The translations under genes and the position numbers were made by a program. Below, piece by piece: positions 4,931-5,343 of a DNA stretch of 5,343 nt. Below the pieces are notes generated by a model. That model worked only from the letters and a program-made list of their open reading frames with translations. It was not told the origin of the DNA and searched no databases. Where the stretch lies: positions 1-5,343 of the forward strand of contig JALOQT010000100.1 in the NCBI GenBank assembly GCA_025453375.1. The letters are read 5' to 3'. Each line of letters opens with the position of its first letter. The first letter of the stretch is position 1. The stretch comes from Phycisphaerales bacterium. GTDB lineage: Bacteria; Planctomycetota; Phycisphaerae; Phycisphaerales; UBA1924.

Positions 4931-4946
4931 TCTGCATGCATGCAGA
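4931..4946. promoter_or_regulatory. 16-bp perfect palindrome over the FAD gene start codon
   Basis: TCTGCATG and its complement CATGCAGA meet within the first codons of the FAD gene, and the ATG at 4936 is inside it. It contains overlapping ATGs: 4936 opens the FAD frame, whereas 4940 reads only two more codons to a stop. A DNA-binding site or a start-region structure is possible. Confidence 0.4.
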
Positions 4947-5343
4947 TGTGACGATCATCGGCGCGGGCTTGGCGGGGTTGACGTGCGCGCGGGAACTGTC
5001 CCGCGATGGCGCGCGGGTCGTGCTGCTGGAAGCCAGCGACGCGCCGGGCGGGCGCGTGCGGACCGATCATGTCCATGGCCCCGGCGGCACATATCTGGTC
5101 GATCGCGGGTTCCAGGTCTATCTCACGGCGTATCCCACCGCGCCACACGTGCTCAATCACGCAGCGCTGGACCTGCGCGCCTTCGAGCCCGGCGCAGTGG
5201 TGATGCACGATGGCAAGGCCCACGCGCTGATGGACCCGTGGCGCAGGCCGGGCAACTTGCTCGATGGCGCACTGTCGAAAGTCGGCACGATGGGCGACAA
5301 ACTGAAAGTCGGCGTGATGCGCAGCGAGATGCAGCGCATGGCG
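4936..5343 (+). CDS. FAD-dependent oxidoreductase, amine oxidase / phytoene desaturase-like, C-terminus cut by window edge
   Basis: The frame opens at ATG 4936 and has no stop before the edge; 136 residues are visible of an enzyme that usually exceeds 400. The N-terminus is a dinucleotide-binding fold: VTIIGAGLAGL (5-15) with GXGXXG, Glu32 at the end of strand 2 for the FAD ribose, then EASDAPGGRVRTD (32-44), the GG motif of amine oxidases and carotenoid desaturases. VDRGFQVYLTAYP (55-67), ALDLRAFEPGAVV (77-89), DPWRRP (100-105) and GTMGDKLKV (118-126) match a bacterial subgroup annotated as NAD(P)/FAD-dependent oxidoreductase or protoporphyrinogen oxidase-like. The substrate is unknown and the substrate-binding half is missing. 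No Shine-Dalgarno is seen, but residues 4-15 align directly with the family start. It is separated from the secreted-protein block by a hairpin and 244 bp, so it is probably a separate unit. Confidence 0.88.
   Translation, partial: MHADVTIIGAGLAGLTCARELSRDGARVVLLEASDAPGGRVRTDHVHGPGGTYLVDRGFQVYLTAYPTAPHVLNHAALDLRAFEPGAVVMHDGKAHALMDPWRRPGNLLDGALSKVGTMGDKLKVGVMRSEMQRMA

Larger units (their letters stand above)
4692..4935. other. 244-bp non-coding gap before the FAD enzyme gene
   Basis: Besides the hairpin and the three palindromes listed separately, the gap holds a small GCCGC-TTC-GCGGC stem (4739-4751), a lone T5 (4807-4811) without a convincing stem before it, and CACTTTC repeated directly at 4850 and 4862. 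I see no tRNA, no recognisable riboswitch and no credible small ORF; leftward open frames across it give Arg/Ser/Pro-rich, unrelated-looking protein. Confidence 0.5.

Overview
The window is high-GC DNA that most likely comes from a planctomycete of the class Phycisphaerae. This rests on family signatures, not on a marker gene. A secreted protein ends in the two-repeat dockerin with an 'AGC' end that is typical of that class. Its neighbour ends in a short VPTPG / hydrophobic / RRRR sorting tail (PEP-CTERM-like). Both follow a PulG-like prepilin of the large planctomycete type. There is no rRNA, tRNA, CRISPR array, transposase or phage gene in view.

Layout. Two genes read leftward: a lamin-tail-domain secreted protein (489 to the left edge, C-terminus missing) and, upstream of it, a classical SDR oxidoreductase (1510-623). 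Five genes read rightward: a NudB-like Nudix hydrolase (1615-2112), a prepilin-like protein (2200-3048), a dockerin-bearing secreted protein that overlaps the prepilin by ATGA (3045-3902), a secreted protein with a PEP-CTERM-like tail (3972-4691), and an FAD-dependent amine oxidase / phytoene desaturase-like enzyme (4936 to the right edge, only 136 residues visible). The two edge genes have no stop codon inside the window and are easy to miss.

How the genes relate. The centre (2200-4691) is a cell-surface block. The dockerin protein and the PEP-CTERM-like protein appear to be diverged paralogues of one secreted family whose copies carry different C-terminal modules, and the first is translationally coupled to the prepilin. 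The SDR, Nudix and FAD genes look like ordinary metabolic or housekeeping enzymes with no evident pathway link to the block. No complete new system can be demonstrated here; the paralogue pair with its prepilin is the best candidate for something under-described.

Non-coding signals. The SDR/Nudix divergent gap holds two adjacent 28-bp arrays, each of four 7-bp units but with different unit sequences. The prepilin leader holds four TGCA cores at exact 11-bp spacing, overlapping an operator-like inverted repeat and a possible promoter so close to the ATG that the mRNA could be leaderless. A perfect hairpin follows the PEP-CTERM-like gene, and perfect 18-bp and 16-bp palindromes precede or overlap the FAD gene start. 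Strand composition changes near 3.9 kb from C-rich to G-rich or neutral, independent of gene direction.
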